Shown here in pieces: positions 38,750-45,687 of a stretch of 64,000 bases of DNA. Every line of letters begins with the position of its first letter. Position 1 is the first letter of the stretch. The notes beneath the pieces are model-generated. The model had not been told where the DNA came from and did not search any database. It saw only the letters and a list, made by a program, of their open reading frames with translations. The DNA is from Chryseobacterium indologenes (GTDB taxonomy: Bacteria > Bacteroidota > Bacteroidia > Flavobacteriales > Weeksellaceae), in assembly GCF_001295265.1 (NCBI RefSeq), contig NZ_LJOD01000007.1:162346-226345 (forward strand), given 5' to 3'. The translations under genes and the position numbers were made by a program.

Positions 38750-38789
38750 TATGAATATGTGGTTGCTTCTAAATATTTGTACAAATATA

Positions 38790-39426
38790 ATTTACTAATT
38801 TCCAAAAATATAACAAAAAGCTCTTTGAAAAAGAAGACGTGTAAATTATTGCCGCATTGCTGGTTTTTATAGAACCGGATTTTCTGGGTTAGTTGAGAAA
38901 CATAGGTAAATCAGAATCAGAGAAGGTAGTAATTATTTTTTATTATACTTTTTCTTGAAAAAAGTATACAAAATTCAAGACTGGAATCATCCGCTAAAAA
39001 TTGATATTAACTCCTAAAATTTCCAAACTCGCATGGATCAGGCTGTTCTTCTTCGGGTCTAAATACGAGCCATGCTCAGACAGTGGAAATTTTTTAACGG
39101 ATTCAATCTCAATTTTGCCTCTAACTTTTTATTTTTTTATTTGAATCGGCGAACCTTACGGTTTTTTAAAGCTCCTGCTTCCTAAGTCGATTAATCTGCC
39201 ACAGTATACCCCATTTTGTCCTTAATGAAAACTCAACAGTATTATCTGCTATTTTCAAAAATGTAAATTATCTACAACCTTGTATTTCAAAAATAAGCGA
39301 AGCGCCTTTGTTTATCCTAAAAACACTTTGTTATTATTCATCTTTGTCTACCATAGCGATTAATAAAAAGGTATTCTCCCCCAAATGATTTTTAATCAGT
39401 TTTACACCTCAATCATCAAAAAAACA
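38790..39426. other. Gene-free stretch with nested inverted repeats
   Basis: About 640 bp hold no supportable ORF on either strand. They contain an A/T hairpin at 38944-38968 (TATACTTTTTC / GAAAAAAGTATA) and a larger imperfect inverted repeat at 38991-39100, where AAATTTCCA (39017-39025) pairs with TGGAAATTT (39084-39092) and the CCGcTAAAAATT stretch can pair with AATTTTTTAaCGG. This could be a dispersed repeat or structured RNA; I cannot decide. Confidence 0.5.
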
Positions 39427-39459
39427 AAAGGGCTGTAATCAATTAAATTACAACCCTTT
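39427..39459 (-). terminator. Terminator of the interrupted tRNA gene
   Basis: Stem AAAGGG-C-TGTAAT / ATTACA-A-CCCTTT with one mismatch; on the minus strand it is followed by TTTTGTTTTTTTG and stands directly behind the tRNA 3' end. Confidence 0.75.
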
Positions 39460-39463
39460 TACG

Positions 39464-39507
39464 TGGAGAATACGGGATTCGAACCCGTGACCTTTTGACT
39501 GCCAGTC
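39464..39507 (-). other. Prophage attachment site (attL): 3' part of tRNA-Ala(GGC)
   Basis: On the minus strand, reading towards lower positions, are the anticodon loop CTGGCAG (anticodon GGC), the TCAAA stem strand, variable loop, the perfect T-arm ACGGG-TTCGAAT-CCCGT and the 3' acceptor strand ATTCTCC with discriminator A; no CCA is encoded. The 5' strand of the anticodon stem reads TCTGA where TTTGA is needed, and no D-arm or 5' acceptor follows, so the gene is cut in the anticodon arm. This is the typical crossover place of tyrosine integrases in tRNA genes. Chromosome lies to the left and the element to the right; the complete tRNA should be at the other end. Confidence 0.85.
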
Positions 39508-39586
39508 AGAAATAATTTCTTTTTATGCGTATTAACAGCGTTTTACCGTTGTTTTTAATATTATATTTCGGTGTAAAGATAATGGA

Positions 39587-39616
39587 TTGTTACTGATTTT
39601 GTTACTTTTTTGTTAC
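39587..39616 (+). repeat. Three TTGTTAC direct repeats, candidate integrase arm-type sites
   Basis: TTGTTAC at 39587-39593, 39599-39605 and 39610-39616, with 12- and 11-bp steps, begins 80 bp inside the element from the tRNA core. Regular short repeats there resemble arm-type binding sites. Confidence 0.55.
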
Positions 39617-39631
39617 GGAATTTTGTATTGA

Positions 39632-39660
39632 AAAATAAGAAAAGGAACTAAAATAGTTCC
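39632..39660 (-). terminator. Terminator after the DUF4468-like gene cluster
   Basis: GGAACTA / TAGTTCC with a 3-nt loop, then TTTTCTTATTTTT on the minus strand. Confidence 0.75.
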
Positions 39661-39668
39661 CTTACATA

Positions 39669-40211
39669 TTACCATTCGTTGCTGCTCTCATATTTCTTGT
39701 TCATTGAATTTTTTAATCCAGAAACAAGAGATTGAATTTTGGACATCGTCTTTTCTTTAACATCCGCCCACGCTCGGTCATCGGCGATTCCACTACCTTT
39801 TAAAGGCGCTTTTTCGATTAATGTTAAAGGTCCGTAATTAACTTGTCTACAAGAAGGACCACCTGAACCCGTATGTACAAAAGAATAAAATAAATACTTA
39901 TACCTACCGTCTTTCACAAAAATGCTGAATTTATACGAAACTGGCCCCTCAGCACATTCAAACCCATAATACCCCTTTTCTGTTCTATAATCATAAATTG
40001 CTACACCACTAATTTCACCAGTTTCTCTATCTTCTGTTGTAATTAAATTATTTTTTTCACTGAAAGTTTGTCCAGCCCATGTTCTGGCGCGATAAAATAA
40101 TTCGTCCTTTTTTGCTGTTGAATCAACCTTTACAACTTCTTCATACTTTAGCTCCTGCGAGAATAAAAAAACTGTAAATAAAAATGTTAATAGTGTAAAT
40201 ATTCTTTTCAT
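39669..40211 (-). CDS. Secreted DUF4468-domain protein, paralogue 3 of 3
   Basis: About 180 residues from ATG 40211 with signal peptide MKRIFTLLTFLFTVFLFSQ. The mature part matches the DUF4468 (TBP-like fold) pattern: KDELFYRARTWAGQTFSE, DRETGEISG, then YKFSIFVKDGRYKYLF. The protein ends in NEW. It is the third of three tandem, related genes just inside the prophage boundary, so it is accessory cargo probably expressed in the lysogen. Function of the family is unknown. Confidence 0.75.
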   Translation of the reverse strand: MKRIFTLLTFLFTVFLFSQELKYEEVVKVDSTAKKDELFYRARTWAGQTFSEKNNLITTEDRETGEISGVAIYDYRTEKGYYGFECAEGPVSYKFSIFVKDGRYKYLFYSFVHTGSGGPSCRQVNYGPLTLIEKAPLKGSGIADDRAWADVKEKTMSKIQSLVSGLKNSMNKKYESSNEW

Positions 40212-40222
40212 AATGCTATTTA

Positions 40223-40756
40223 TTACCAATCTTCTTTTTTGTTTTCTATTAAATCGTCATTAAAAGTTCTTACAAAGGAGTTGGTCAGAAGTTCTGCAAA
40301 TTCCACTCCATGTTCTAATCTAACAATACCTCTACTATTGAAAAAATTTCCCAAAGAAACTTCTGTTTTTAAATCTTCATTTATTAGTTTTAAAAAATAT
40401 GGGCGAACCATTATTTTGCCGTTTTTAAAATTTAGCTCATACCTATTAACAACTTTCCAAACATTAGAGCCTCTTTTATTTATATAAATTGTTCTTGAAG
40501 CTAGACTAGTCACATCTACAATTATCTGTTCGTTTTGTATTTCCTGATAATTAATAATCTGTGTTTTAAACTTATATTTTATGTTTTTTTGAACAAGATT
40601 AAACAAGGCTTCTTCGTTCTTATCTGGAAAATATAAAACCACATAATCTTTTGATAAGTCAGGTTTTAATTTGTAATTAGTTTCAGTTAAAACAAAATCT
40701 TGGGAAAATATTAAAACTGTAATTAGGAGTGTTAATAATGTGAATATTTTTTTCAT
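40223..40756 (-). CDS. Secreted DUF4468-like protein, paralogue 2 of 3
   Basis: About 177 residues from ATG 40756 with signal peptide MKKIFTLLTLLITVLIFSQ, nearly identical to that of paralogue 3. The core (DKNEEALFNLVQKNIKYKF, QIIVDV, YELNFKNGKIMVRP) has the same order as DUF4468: a helix, then strands. It ends in EDW. It sits 11 bp upstream of paralogue 3 and 17 bp after paralogue 1. Confidence 0.65.
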   Translation of the reverse strand: MKKIFTLLTLLITVLIFSQDFVLTETNYKLKPDLSKDYVVLYFPDKNEEALFNLVQKNIKYKFKTQIINYQEIQNEQIIVDVTSLASRTIYINKRGSNVWKVVNRYELNFKNGKIMVRPYFLKLINEDLKTEVSLGNFFNSRGIVRLEHGVEFAELLTNSFVRTFNDDLIENKKEDW

Positions 40757-40773
40757 ATTATATTTTATTATTG

Positions 40774-41304
40774 TTACCAATCATTTTTGGAGCTAATTTT
40801 TTCATGCAATCCCTTGATAAATTCTTTTATATCACTTTCCGCTGTCTCTTTTGCTTTTTCTCTCATAACTTTTCCTTTTTTGTTAAACACTGCCCAAAGA
40901 TAGCCAGAACTTAGCACCAAAGGAAGATTGTCTCCTCCGTTGTAATTTTTTATCCATTTGAATTTTGGTGTTAGTTTTATTTTGTCATCTTTGAATAACA
41001 ATTCAATTTGATACTCATTATACCAACTCATTAATGTCATGTTGTACTTACTACCAAAAGCATTTACTACTAATTGATCATTTTCAGATTCAGCTGTTAC
41101 ATATTTGGGGTTATTATAATATTGGTTGATGAATTCTTTTGACTTATTGAATAACTCTTGTTTGCTATATCCTGGCATTTCCAATATGACATAATCATTA
41201 ACTTTGTCTGTTTTACATTTAAAATTATCAGGAGTTAACTCAAACTCTTGCCCAAATACTGATAAGCTACAGATTAAAGCAAACAATGTTATTATTTTCT
41301 TCAT
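40774..41304 (-). CDS. Secreted DUF4468-like protein, paralogue 1 of 3
   Basis: About 176 residues from ATG 41304 with signal peptide MKKIITLFALICSLSVFGQ. The core (YSKQELFNKSKEFINQYYNN, DQLVVNAFG, YQIELLFKDDKIKLTPKF) parallels the two downstream genes. It ends in NDW. First gene of the cluster, with a -7 box at 41319-41326. Confidence 0.65.
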   Translation of the reverse strand: MKKIITLFALICSLSVFGQEFELTPDNFKCKTDKVNDYVILEMPGYSKQELFNKSKEFINQYYNNPKYVTAESENDQLVVNAFGSKYNMTLMSWYNEYQIELLFKDDKIKLTPKFKWIKNYNGGDNLPLVLSSGYLWAVFNKKGKVMREKAKETAESDIKEFIKGLHEKISSKNDW

Positions 41305-41318
41305 TTTACTATTTTCCA

Positions 41319-41326
41319 CAAATATA
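41319..41326 (-). promoter_or_regulatory. -7 promoter element of the DUF4468-like cluster
   Basis: TATATTTG on the minus strand, 15 nt before ATG 41304. Confidence 0.55.
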
Positions 41327-41471
41327 AAAATATAAACACCTCAATTTTACGGTTTCCCGTAATAATCTTTGTTTTGACTGATTATAAAATATGTTTTGAA
41401 TATAAAATTTTTCATTGTCGAATGAATTATTTATTTATATTAGCATTTCGATACATAGTGAAATAATTTAA

Positions 41472-41500
41472 TATTTTTGCCTCATTATTTGTTAATTTTG
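41472..41500 (+). promoter_or_regulatory. Two overlapping candidate -7 boxes for the small lipoprotein unit
   Basis: TATTTTTG (41472-41479) and TAATTTTG (41493-41500) both fit TAnnTTTG; the latter is 25 bp before ATG 41526. Confidence 0.45.
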
Positions 41501-41525
41501 CAGCTAAACTTTTAATTAACAATTT

Positions 41526-41813
41526 ATGAAAACAAGAATAATTTTATTCGCTATCGGAGCAAGTTCTTTGCTCTTATCGTGCTCCGGAGAAAGAGAAGAA
41601 GAAATCTCCAATCCTAATTATGTAAATAAAACAGATTTAAAACTAAAACCGCTGAGTAATTCAGAAAGCAAAACGGAGAGCGAGAATATTATTAGTGATT
41701 CTATTCGTTTTACACCTCCAGCAAATACTGCTGACGGCCCTGGATTACCGCCCGAAAACCCACCCTTAGATGGAGGAGACCCAAAAGACGTTCCTGTCCC
41801 GCCTAGGAGATAA
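41526..41813 (+). CDS. Prophage-encoded small lipoprotein with Pro-rich tail
   Basis: A 95-residue protein with lipobox LLLSC (Cys19). The mature part is acidic and Ser/Asn-rich, then Pro/Gly-rich (PPANTADGPGLPPENPPLDGG) and ends PPRR; it looks disordered. Its end overlaps the next gene by 44 nt. It lies between the boundary cargo and the repressor, a usual place for lysogen-expressed genes. Function unknown. Confidence 0.6.
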   Translation: MKTRIILFAIGASSLLLSCSGEREEEISNPNYVNKTDLKLKPLSNSESKTESENIISDSIRFTPPANTADGPGLPPENPPLDGGDPKDVPVPPRR

Positions 41814-42312
41814 CAGGACAGTAAAGCATTTAAGACTACATTTAGATAAACACAGATTGACTTATCTAAAAACTATTGGCTCGTTAATAGTAATATTAGC
41901 GGGCTTTGTTCCATTTACTGACAATATTTGGTCTTGGATAGATCCAGCTTTTAATACAATGTTGGATGGAAGAGGTGTTAAATTAAGGTCAGATGTTTGG
42001 ATTGAAAGCCTTTATGTGACTATAATATTATGTAGTGTAGGTCGTTTCATGAGAGCATACCACATTTGCTATTTCCTTCCAATTTACGCCTCTTTATATT
42101 CTTTGGCAATGTACGAACTTATGAGATACGGTTTTGAATTAGATCCAGATTGGTGGCATCGAATGGGATTTTTGATAATGCTATTACCAGTATTCTATGT
42201 TGGTTATAAACTATATGATTACGTTGGAGACCAAATTCTCAAAGATGATATTCAATGGAGGTCAATTGATCGAATAGCTAAACAAAACGATAAAACCTAT
42301 GGAGAGAATTAA
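41770..42312 (+). CDS. Polytopic membrane protein of the prophage lysogeny region
   Basis: A 180-residue protein with three or four transmembrane helices (YLKTIGSLIVILAGFVPF; SLYVTIILCSVGRFM; CYFLPIYASLYSLAMY; FLIMLLPVFYVGYKLY) and charged ends. It starts at ATG 41770 inside the lipoprotein gene and overlaps the next ORF by 14 nt, so the three are likely translated as a unit. No family recognised; superinfection exclusion or defence would fit the location but is a guess. Confidence 0.6.
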   Translation: MEETQKTFLSRLGDNRTVKHLRLHLDKHRLTYLKTIGSLIVILAGFVPFTDNIWSWIDPAFNTMLDGRGVKLRSDVWIESLYVTIILCSVGRFMRAYHICYFLPIYASLYSLAMYELMRYGFELDPDWWHRMGFLIMLLPVFYVGYKLYDYVGDQILKDDIQWRSIDRIAKQNDKTYGEN

Positions 42313-42547
42313 TAGAGAACAAAGGGGTTTTATCAGGCAATTACACCATAGAAATGAATCTTTTTATGATAAAGGTCTAATTGAATTTGATGAATACATT
42401 TTTAACAATCATTTATTACTAAGACAAGTTAGGTATTCCTTGTTATCAAAAGAACAAAAAATTACTTTCTTTGAAGCCGTTACAGAAAGCTTTAACTTAG
42501 ACAAGTTTAGGTTAAGTATAAAAATAGCTCAATTAGGCTTTAATTAA
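42299..42547 (+). CDS. Small cytoplasmic protein, third gene of the lipoprotein/membrane unit
   Basis: An 82-residue charged helical protein (RGFIRQLHHRNESFYDKGLI) with no export signal. It starts inside the membrane-protein gene and converges on the repressor gene, overlapping its stop by 8 nt. Unknown function. Confidence 0.55.
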   Translation: MERINREQRGFIRQLHHRNESFYDKGLIEFDEYIFNNHLLLRQVRYSLLSKEQKITFFEAVTESFNLDKFRLSIKIAQLGFN

Positions 42548-42977
42548 TTGAGCTTTTCCTTTTATCTATAACACTATGGTCATCGGCCTTTAATTTGAAA
42601 TGCCGTAAAATTGGAGCTAATGAAATCTCCATCATAAGACTTAAGTGATCTACCATATCTTTTAATTCTTCATTCTCTTCTCTCAATTCCATATTTTGCT
42701 TATGGATATAATTCAATTTTTCTTCTATAGGCAGTTTTTCAAAAACATATTTTTTTACATCATCCGATGATATAACGCTTTTTTCCCAACCATCTAATTC
42801 GGGATAAACTTTCTTTATCTTAAGCAAAGTTTCTTCAGGAATTGGGGTTTTGCTTATAGCTTGAGAAAACGCAGACTCACTTTTATAGCCTATTTTCAAA
42901 GCAAAATCTTTTTGATTCTCTACTTTCTGTAATACTTTCAAATGAGAAATAAATCGTTTTATCGAATTCTTATCCAT
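42540..42977 (-). CDS. Putative prophage repressor (HTH plus coiled coil)
   Basis: A 145-residue DNA-binding protein. Residues about 20-55 form an HTH (QKDFALKIGYKSESAFSQAI), followed by a coiled-coil oligomerisation segment at about 85-115 (KLNYIHKQNMELREENEELKDMVDHL). No S24 peptidase domain is present, so it is not a self-cleaving CI-type protein. It is divergent from the early genes, with two palindromic operators in between. Upstream on its own strand TAACTTTA, a near -7 match, overlaps operator 1, suggesting autoregulation. Confidence 0.75.
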   Translation of the reverse strand: MDKNSIKRFISHLKVLQKVENQKDFALKIGYKSESAFSQAISKTPIPEETLLKIKKVYPELDGWEKSVISSDDVKKYVFEKLPIEEKLNYIHKQNMELREENEELKDMVDHLSLMMEISLAPILRHFKLKADDHSVIDKRKSSIN

Positions 42978-42996
42978 TTTAATAGAAATTTTTCTT

Positions 42997-43009
42997 ATTG
43001 ATTATCAAT
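42997..43009. repeat. 13-bp palindrome in the repressor leader
   Basis: ATTGAT-T-ATCAAT lies between the repressor start and the operators; sequence differs from the two main operators. Confidence 0.5.
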
Positions 43010-43022
43010 CGTTTAGATATTA

Positions 43023-43077
43023 AAAATAAAGTTACTTTATTTTTTTCTTGTTTTAAAATAAAGTTTCTTTATCTTTG
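43023..43077 (+). promoter_or_regulatory. Early phage promoter with two palindromic operators
   Basis: Operator 1 is AAAATAAAG-TTA-CTTTATTTT (43023-43043). Operator 2 is AAAATAAAG-TTT-CTTTAT (43055-43072), placed 32 bp further. A -33 TTG (43048-43050), a 19-nt spacer and a -7 TATCTTTG (43070-43077) lie so that operator 2 covers the spacer and the start of the -7 box. A bound repressor would block rightward early transcription. Confidence 0.8.
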
Positions 43078-43135
43078 TAAAACAATTACAGAGTTACTGC
43101 TCTTAATTTTTAACAAAAATAACAAATATTACGCA

Positions 43136-43411
43136 ATGGCTATAAAAATAGGTGAAACAATACCTCTTCTGCTGTCTGAGTATCTAAAAATGTTTACTAC
43201 AAAAGATGACCGGGCAGACGTCAATAATGAGGTGAAAAATGTAAGTGTTTCTTCTTTAAGAGAACTTACATATAGAAATAACAGAGTAACTGAGGGCAAT
43301 ATAATTGGCCTTAAAGTTCTACTGATGAAGGCGGCCAAAAACGCTGACGACAAAATAAAGCAGGCTAAAGACTGCAAAAAAGAAGTAAAGAAAGTCATCG
43401 ACTGTATTTAA
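43136..43411 (+). CDS. First rightward early gene, hypothetical
   Basis: A 91-residue basic, helical protein from ATG 43136 (a longer frame would begin inside the operator region, so it is rejected). It reads MAIKIGETIPLLLSEYLKMF and ends in a Lys/Cys-rich tail (KQAKDCKKEVKKVIDCI). It is first in line after the early promoter, a Cro- or anti-repressor-like position, but no HTH is evident. Confidence 0.65.
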   Translation: MAIKIGETIPLLLSEYLKMFTTKDDRADVNNEVKNVSVSSLRELTYRNNRVTEGNIIGLKVLLMKAAKNADDKIKQAKDCKKEVKKVIDCI

Positions 43412-43429
43412 CAATCAAATTCTCAAATC

Positions 43430-43750
43430 ATGCAAACAATCGTCTCAATACCAACACTCGAAAATCTGGCATTTCAAAGGTTAGAAAATGACAATTTCAT
43501 TACCGGTGAGGTTGATTTTAACCCAACATACGGTGTGTATACTGGTTATTTGCAGATAACGCCTACTATTTACATCGACTTCACAGATTCGCATTTCTGT
43601 CTGGCTGACGAAGGTGAGAAGATAGCCGAGATCAGCCCCGAGTTAGAGAAAGCAGTTGAGAAATACCTACAGTACAACTACTCTACTTCTGAAGATGAAA
43701 GTGAGTACGATTATGCAGATATGAGAATAAAAATGCAAAAAGAATTCTGA
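43430..43750 (+). CDS. Acidic hypothetical phage protein
   Basis: A 106-residue soluble protein with alternating strands (YGVYTGYLQITPTIYIDFTDSHFCLADEG) and an acidic C terminus. No family recognised. It shares one base with the next gene (TGATG). Confidence 0.6.
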   Translation: MQTIVSIPTLENLAFQRLENDNFITGEVDFNPTYGVYTGYLQITPTIYIDFTDSHFCLADEGEKIAEISPELEKAVEKYLQYNYSTSEDESEYDYADMRIKMQKEF

Positions 43751-43938
43751 TGAAAACAGTTCTAAACATCTTAATAGCGACATCGGTATTAATAATGATG
43801 TCAGATTGTGAAGATAACGCAGGTAAAACTGCGGTGAACTACCAAAATACAATATTTGCCCTTGCCGGGTTAATTGTAACAGGTTTTTTGAGATTGTATT
43901 ACCGTGAATTCATTGAATTTCTTACCAAACCACAATGA
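43750..43938 (+). CDS. Small phage membrane protein
   Basis: A 62-residue protein with two hydrophobic segments (LNILIATSVLIMM; TIFALAGLIVTGFL). It starts on the stop of the previous gene and overlaps the next by ATGA. Unknown role. Confidence 0.55.
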   Translation: MKTVLNILIATSVLIMMSDCEDNAGKTAVNYQNTIFALAGLIVTGFLRLYYREFIEFLTKPQ

Positions 43939-44075
43939 GACTAAAAAACAGATTTAAATACCGATTTATCTCACATGAAAAGTGGGTACAATGGTTTTCG
44001 GCTCGAGACTTCAGATCATCAGTTATCTGTACGCTGGCAAAATTTGAAAAACACAGATTAAAAAAATCAGCATGA
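43935..44075 (+). CDS. Small basic phage protein (46 residues)
   Basis: MRLKNRFKYRFISHEKWVQW... to RLKKSA, strongly basic. Its start overlaps the upstream stop by ATGA and its stop overlaps the next start the same way, which supports translation. Confidence 0.5.
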   Translation: MRLKNRFKYRFISHEKWVQWFSARDFRSSVICTLAKFEKHRLKKSA

Positions 44076-44251
44076 AAAGTTTAAGCACAAAGATATTAGA
44101 GCAAATACCGATAGAACACATATACCGGTTTCTCGAACAAAAAAACGCTTCCAAAAAGCAAGATGGCGGTAGCAAGGTGGGACTATCTACCGCCAGCCGA
44201 AAGGCTAAAAATGATGCGCTGACAGCGATGGTAAGAGATTTAGCAAAATAA
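44072..44251 (+). CDS. Small phage protein (59 residues)
   Basis: MKSLSTKILEQIPIEHIYRF... to MVRDLAK, basic and helical. It is joined to the upstream ORF by an ATGA overlap. Function unknown. Confidence 0.5.
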   Translation: MKSLSTKILEQIPIEHIYRFLEQKNASKKQDGGSKVGLSTASRKAKNDALTAMVRDLAK

Positions 44252-44275
44252 TTAACTCAAAATAAAATTAACAAC

Positions 44276-44425
44276 ATGAAAAATTACAAAGAAACTTACC
44301 GCGGTTGGGTAATCGAATCCTATGGCACACAATTCAAATATTACCCGCAAAACAAGAAAAAAGAAATCGTTATCGGTGACAGCTTGCCGATGATCAGAAG
44401 ACAAATCGACCACTTTAACGCATAA
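44276..44425 (+). CDS. Small phage protein (49 residues)
   Basis: MKNYKETYRGWVIESYGTQF... to QIDHFNA, with a strand-helix pattern. It lies 3 bp before the Rad52-like gene. Function unknown. Confidence 0.5.
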   Translation: MKNYKETYRGWVIESYGTQFKYYPQNKKKEIVIGDSLPMIRRQIDHFNA

Positions 44426-44428
44426 TAT

Positions 44429-44950
44429 ATGGCAGATCCAAAAATGATAACCACGGCCGACATTAGCAAATCTAATGACCTGATATTATCTGTCGGCCAG
44501 CTGAACGGGGTGATTGGCAAAACACCTGAAAAAGCAAAGAAAATTCGACCTGCTAAAGGTGGCGGTACATGGACGTACGTGTCTGGTTCTTATATGAAAA
44601 AACAACTCAATATTCTGTTCGGCTGGAATTGGGATTTTGAGATCGTTTCAGAACAGATTTTAATTGAAGCTGCTGAAGTGGTTGTAAAAGGTAGATTGAC
44701 GTGTAGATCGGGTGGCCAAACCATCGTAAAGATGCAGTACGGCAACAAAGATATTATTTTCAAAAGAGGCACTCAAACTCCTCTATCAATTGGTAATGAT
44801 TTAAAAGCCGCTGCTACAGATGCATTAAAAAAATGTGCAGCAGAAATTGGAATTGCTCAGGACGTTTATGGACCTGAAGACTTCAAAGACGTTGAAGTAG
44901 TTGAAGAAATCCCAAATGGAAAGTCTAACGCTGAAAAAATGAAGTTATGA
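44429..44950 (+). CDS. Rad52/Rad22-like single-strand annealing protein
   Basis: A 173-residue recombinase. The RxKGGGTWTYVSGSYM region, the FGWNWDFEI strand and the C-terminal NDLKAAATDALKKCAAEIGIAQDVYG helix are typical of phage Rad52-superfamily annealing proteins (PF04098). It should coat and anneal single strands produced by the neighbouring exonuclease; the two overlap by 4 nt. Assignment by motif; close alternatives are other Rad52-like (DdrA, Sak) subgroups. Confidence 0.75.
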   Translation: MADPKMITTADISKSNDLILSVGQLNGVIGKTPEKAKKIRPAKGGGTWTYVSGSYMKKQLNILFGWNWDFEIVSEQILIEAAEVVVKGRLTCRSGGQTIVKMQYGNKDIIFKRGTQTPLSIGNDLKAAATDALKKCAAEIGIAQDVYGPEDFKDVEVVEEIPNGKSNAEKMKL

Positions 44951-45687
44951 TAAAGTATGCTGTATTTGATAATGAGCCGGATTGGCTGGCTTTCCGAGCA
45001 GAGTATTTCACAGCAAGTGAATCGTCAAAGCTGATAACAAGTGCTAAGGATAAAAACGAGGTTTTATCTGTTGGGGCCAAAACATACATAAGAAAATGCG
45101 CAGCTGCTGTACTGGCTCCGAATGATCCGCCTTATTACAATTCATCAATGGAACGTGGCAAAAATACTGAACCTGTTGCCGTTTTAAGTCTGGCAAAACA
45201 TTTAGGCAGATCAGTTGACGATGATGATTTTATCTACACTTCTCAAAATGGCTTTGTTTTCTTCTATGATGATGAATATAATTTAGGTGGCACTCCGGAT
45301 GTGATTATTAAAGGTATAAATAAGTCAGTCGAGATCAAATGCCCCAACTCTGACACACACTTGGAATATTTAATGATTTCTACTGCTGAAGAGGTAAAAT
45401 CAAAAATGCCTGACTATTACGGACAGATGCAAACAAATATGTATTTAACTGGAACGAAAGAATGCATTTTCATGAGTTTCGATAACCGATTTTATAATGA
45501 AAATCTTCACGAGCATTACATCATTATTCCAAAAGACCCTGAGTACATAGAAAGATTATTGTTAAAAGCAAAACACGCAAAAGAATATAAAGAACAAATA
45601 CTAAACATCATAAATAAAAATGCCAAGGTTGAACCAAGAAAGACAAAAGCAACTAGAGCCCGGAAGAGTTCAGTTCGCAGTCAATAA
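44947..45687 (+). CDS. YqaJ-type phage recombination exonuclease
   Basis: A 246-residue member of the PD-(D/E)XK lambda-exonuclease-like family (YqaJ, PF09588). Active-site residues: Glu75 (GKNTEP), Asp118 in LGGTPDVII, and Glu129-x-Lys131 in VEIKCP, then YYGQMQTNMYLTG. It resects double-stranded DNA ends for the annealing protein encoded just before. Its basic C-terminal tail overlaps the next ORF by 68 nt. Confidence 0.85.
   Translation: MIKYAVFDNEPDWLAFRAEYFTASESSKLITSAKDKNEVLSVGAKTYIRKCAAAVLAPNDPPYYNSSMERGKNTEPVAVLSLAKHLGRSVDDDDFIYTSQNGFVFFYDDEYNLGGTPDVIIKGINKSVEIKCPNSDTHLEYLMISTAEEVKSKMPDYYGQMQTNMYLTGTKECIFMSFDNRFYNENLHEHYIIIPKDPEYIERLLLKAKHAKEYKEQILNIINKNAKVEPRKTKATRARKSSVRSQ

Noticed and set aside
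39464..39580. Possible complete tRNA gene
   Set aside because: T-arm, acceptor 3' strand and anticodon loop are present, but no D-arm or 5' acceptor strand follows upstream on the minus strand, so it is only a 3' fragment.
42998..43135. Longer version of the first early gene starting at TTG 42998
   Set aside because: The extension runs through both operators and the -7 box; ATG 43136 is the sensible start.
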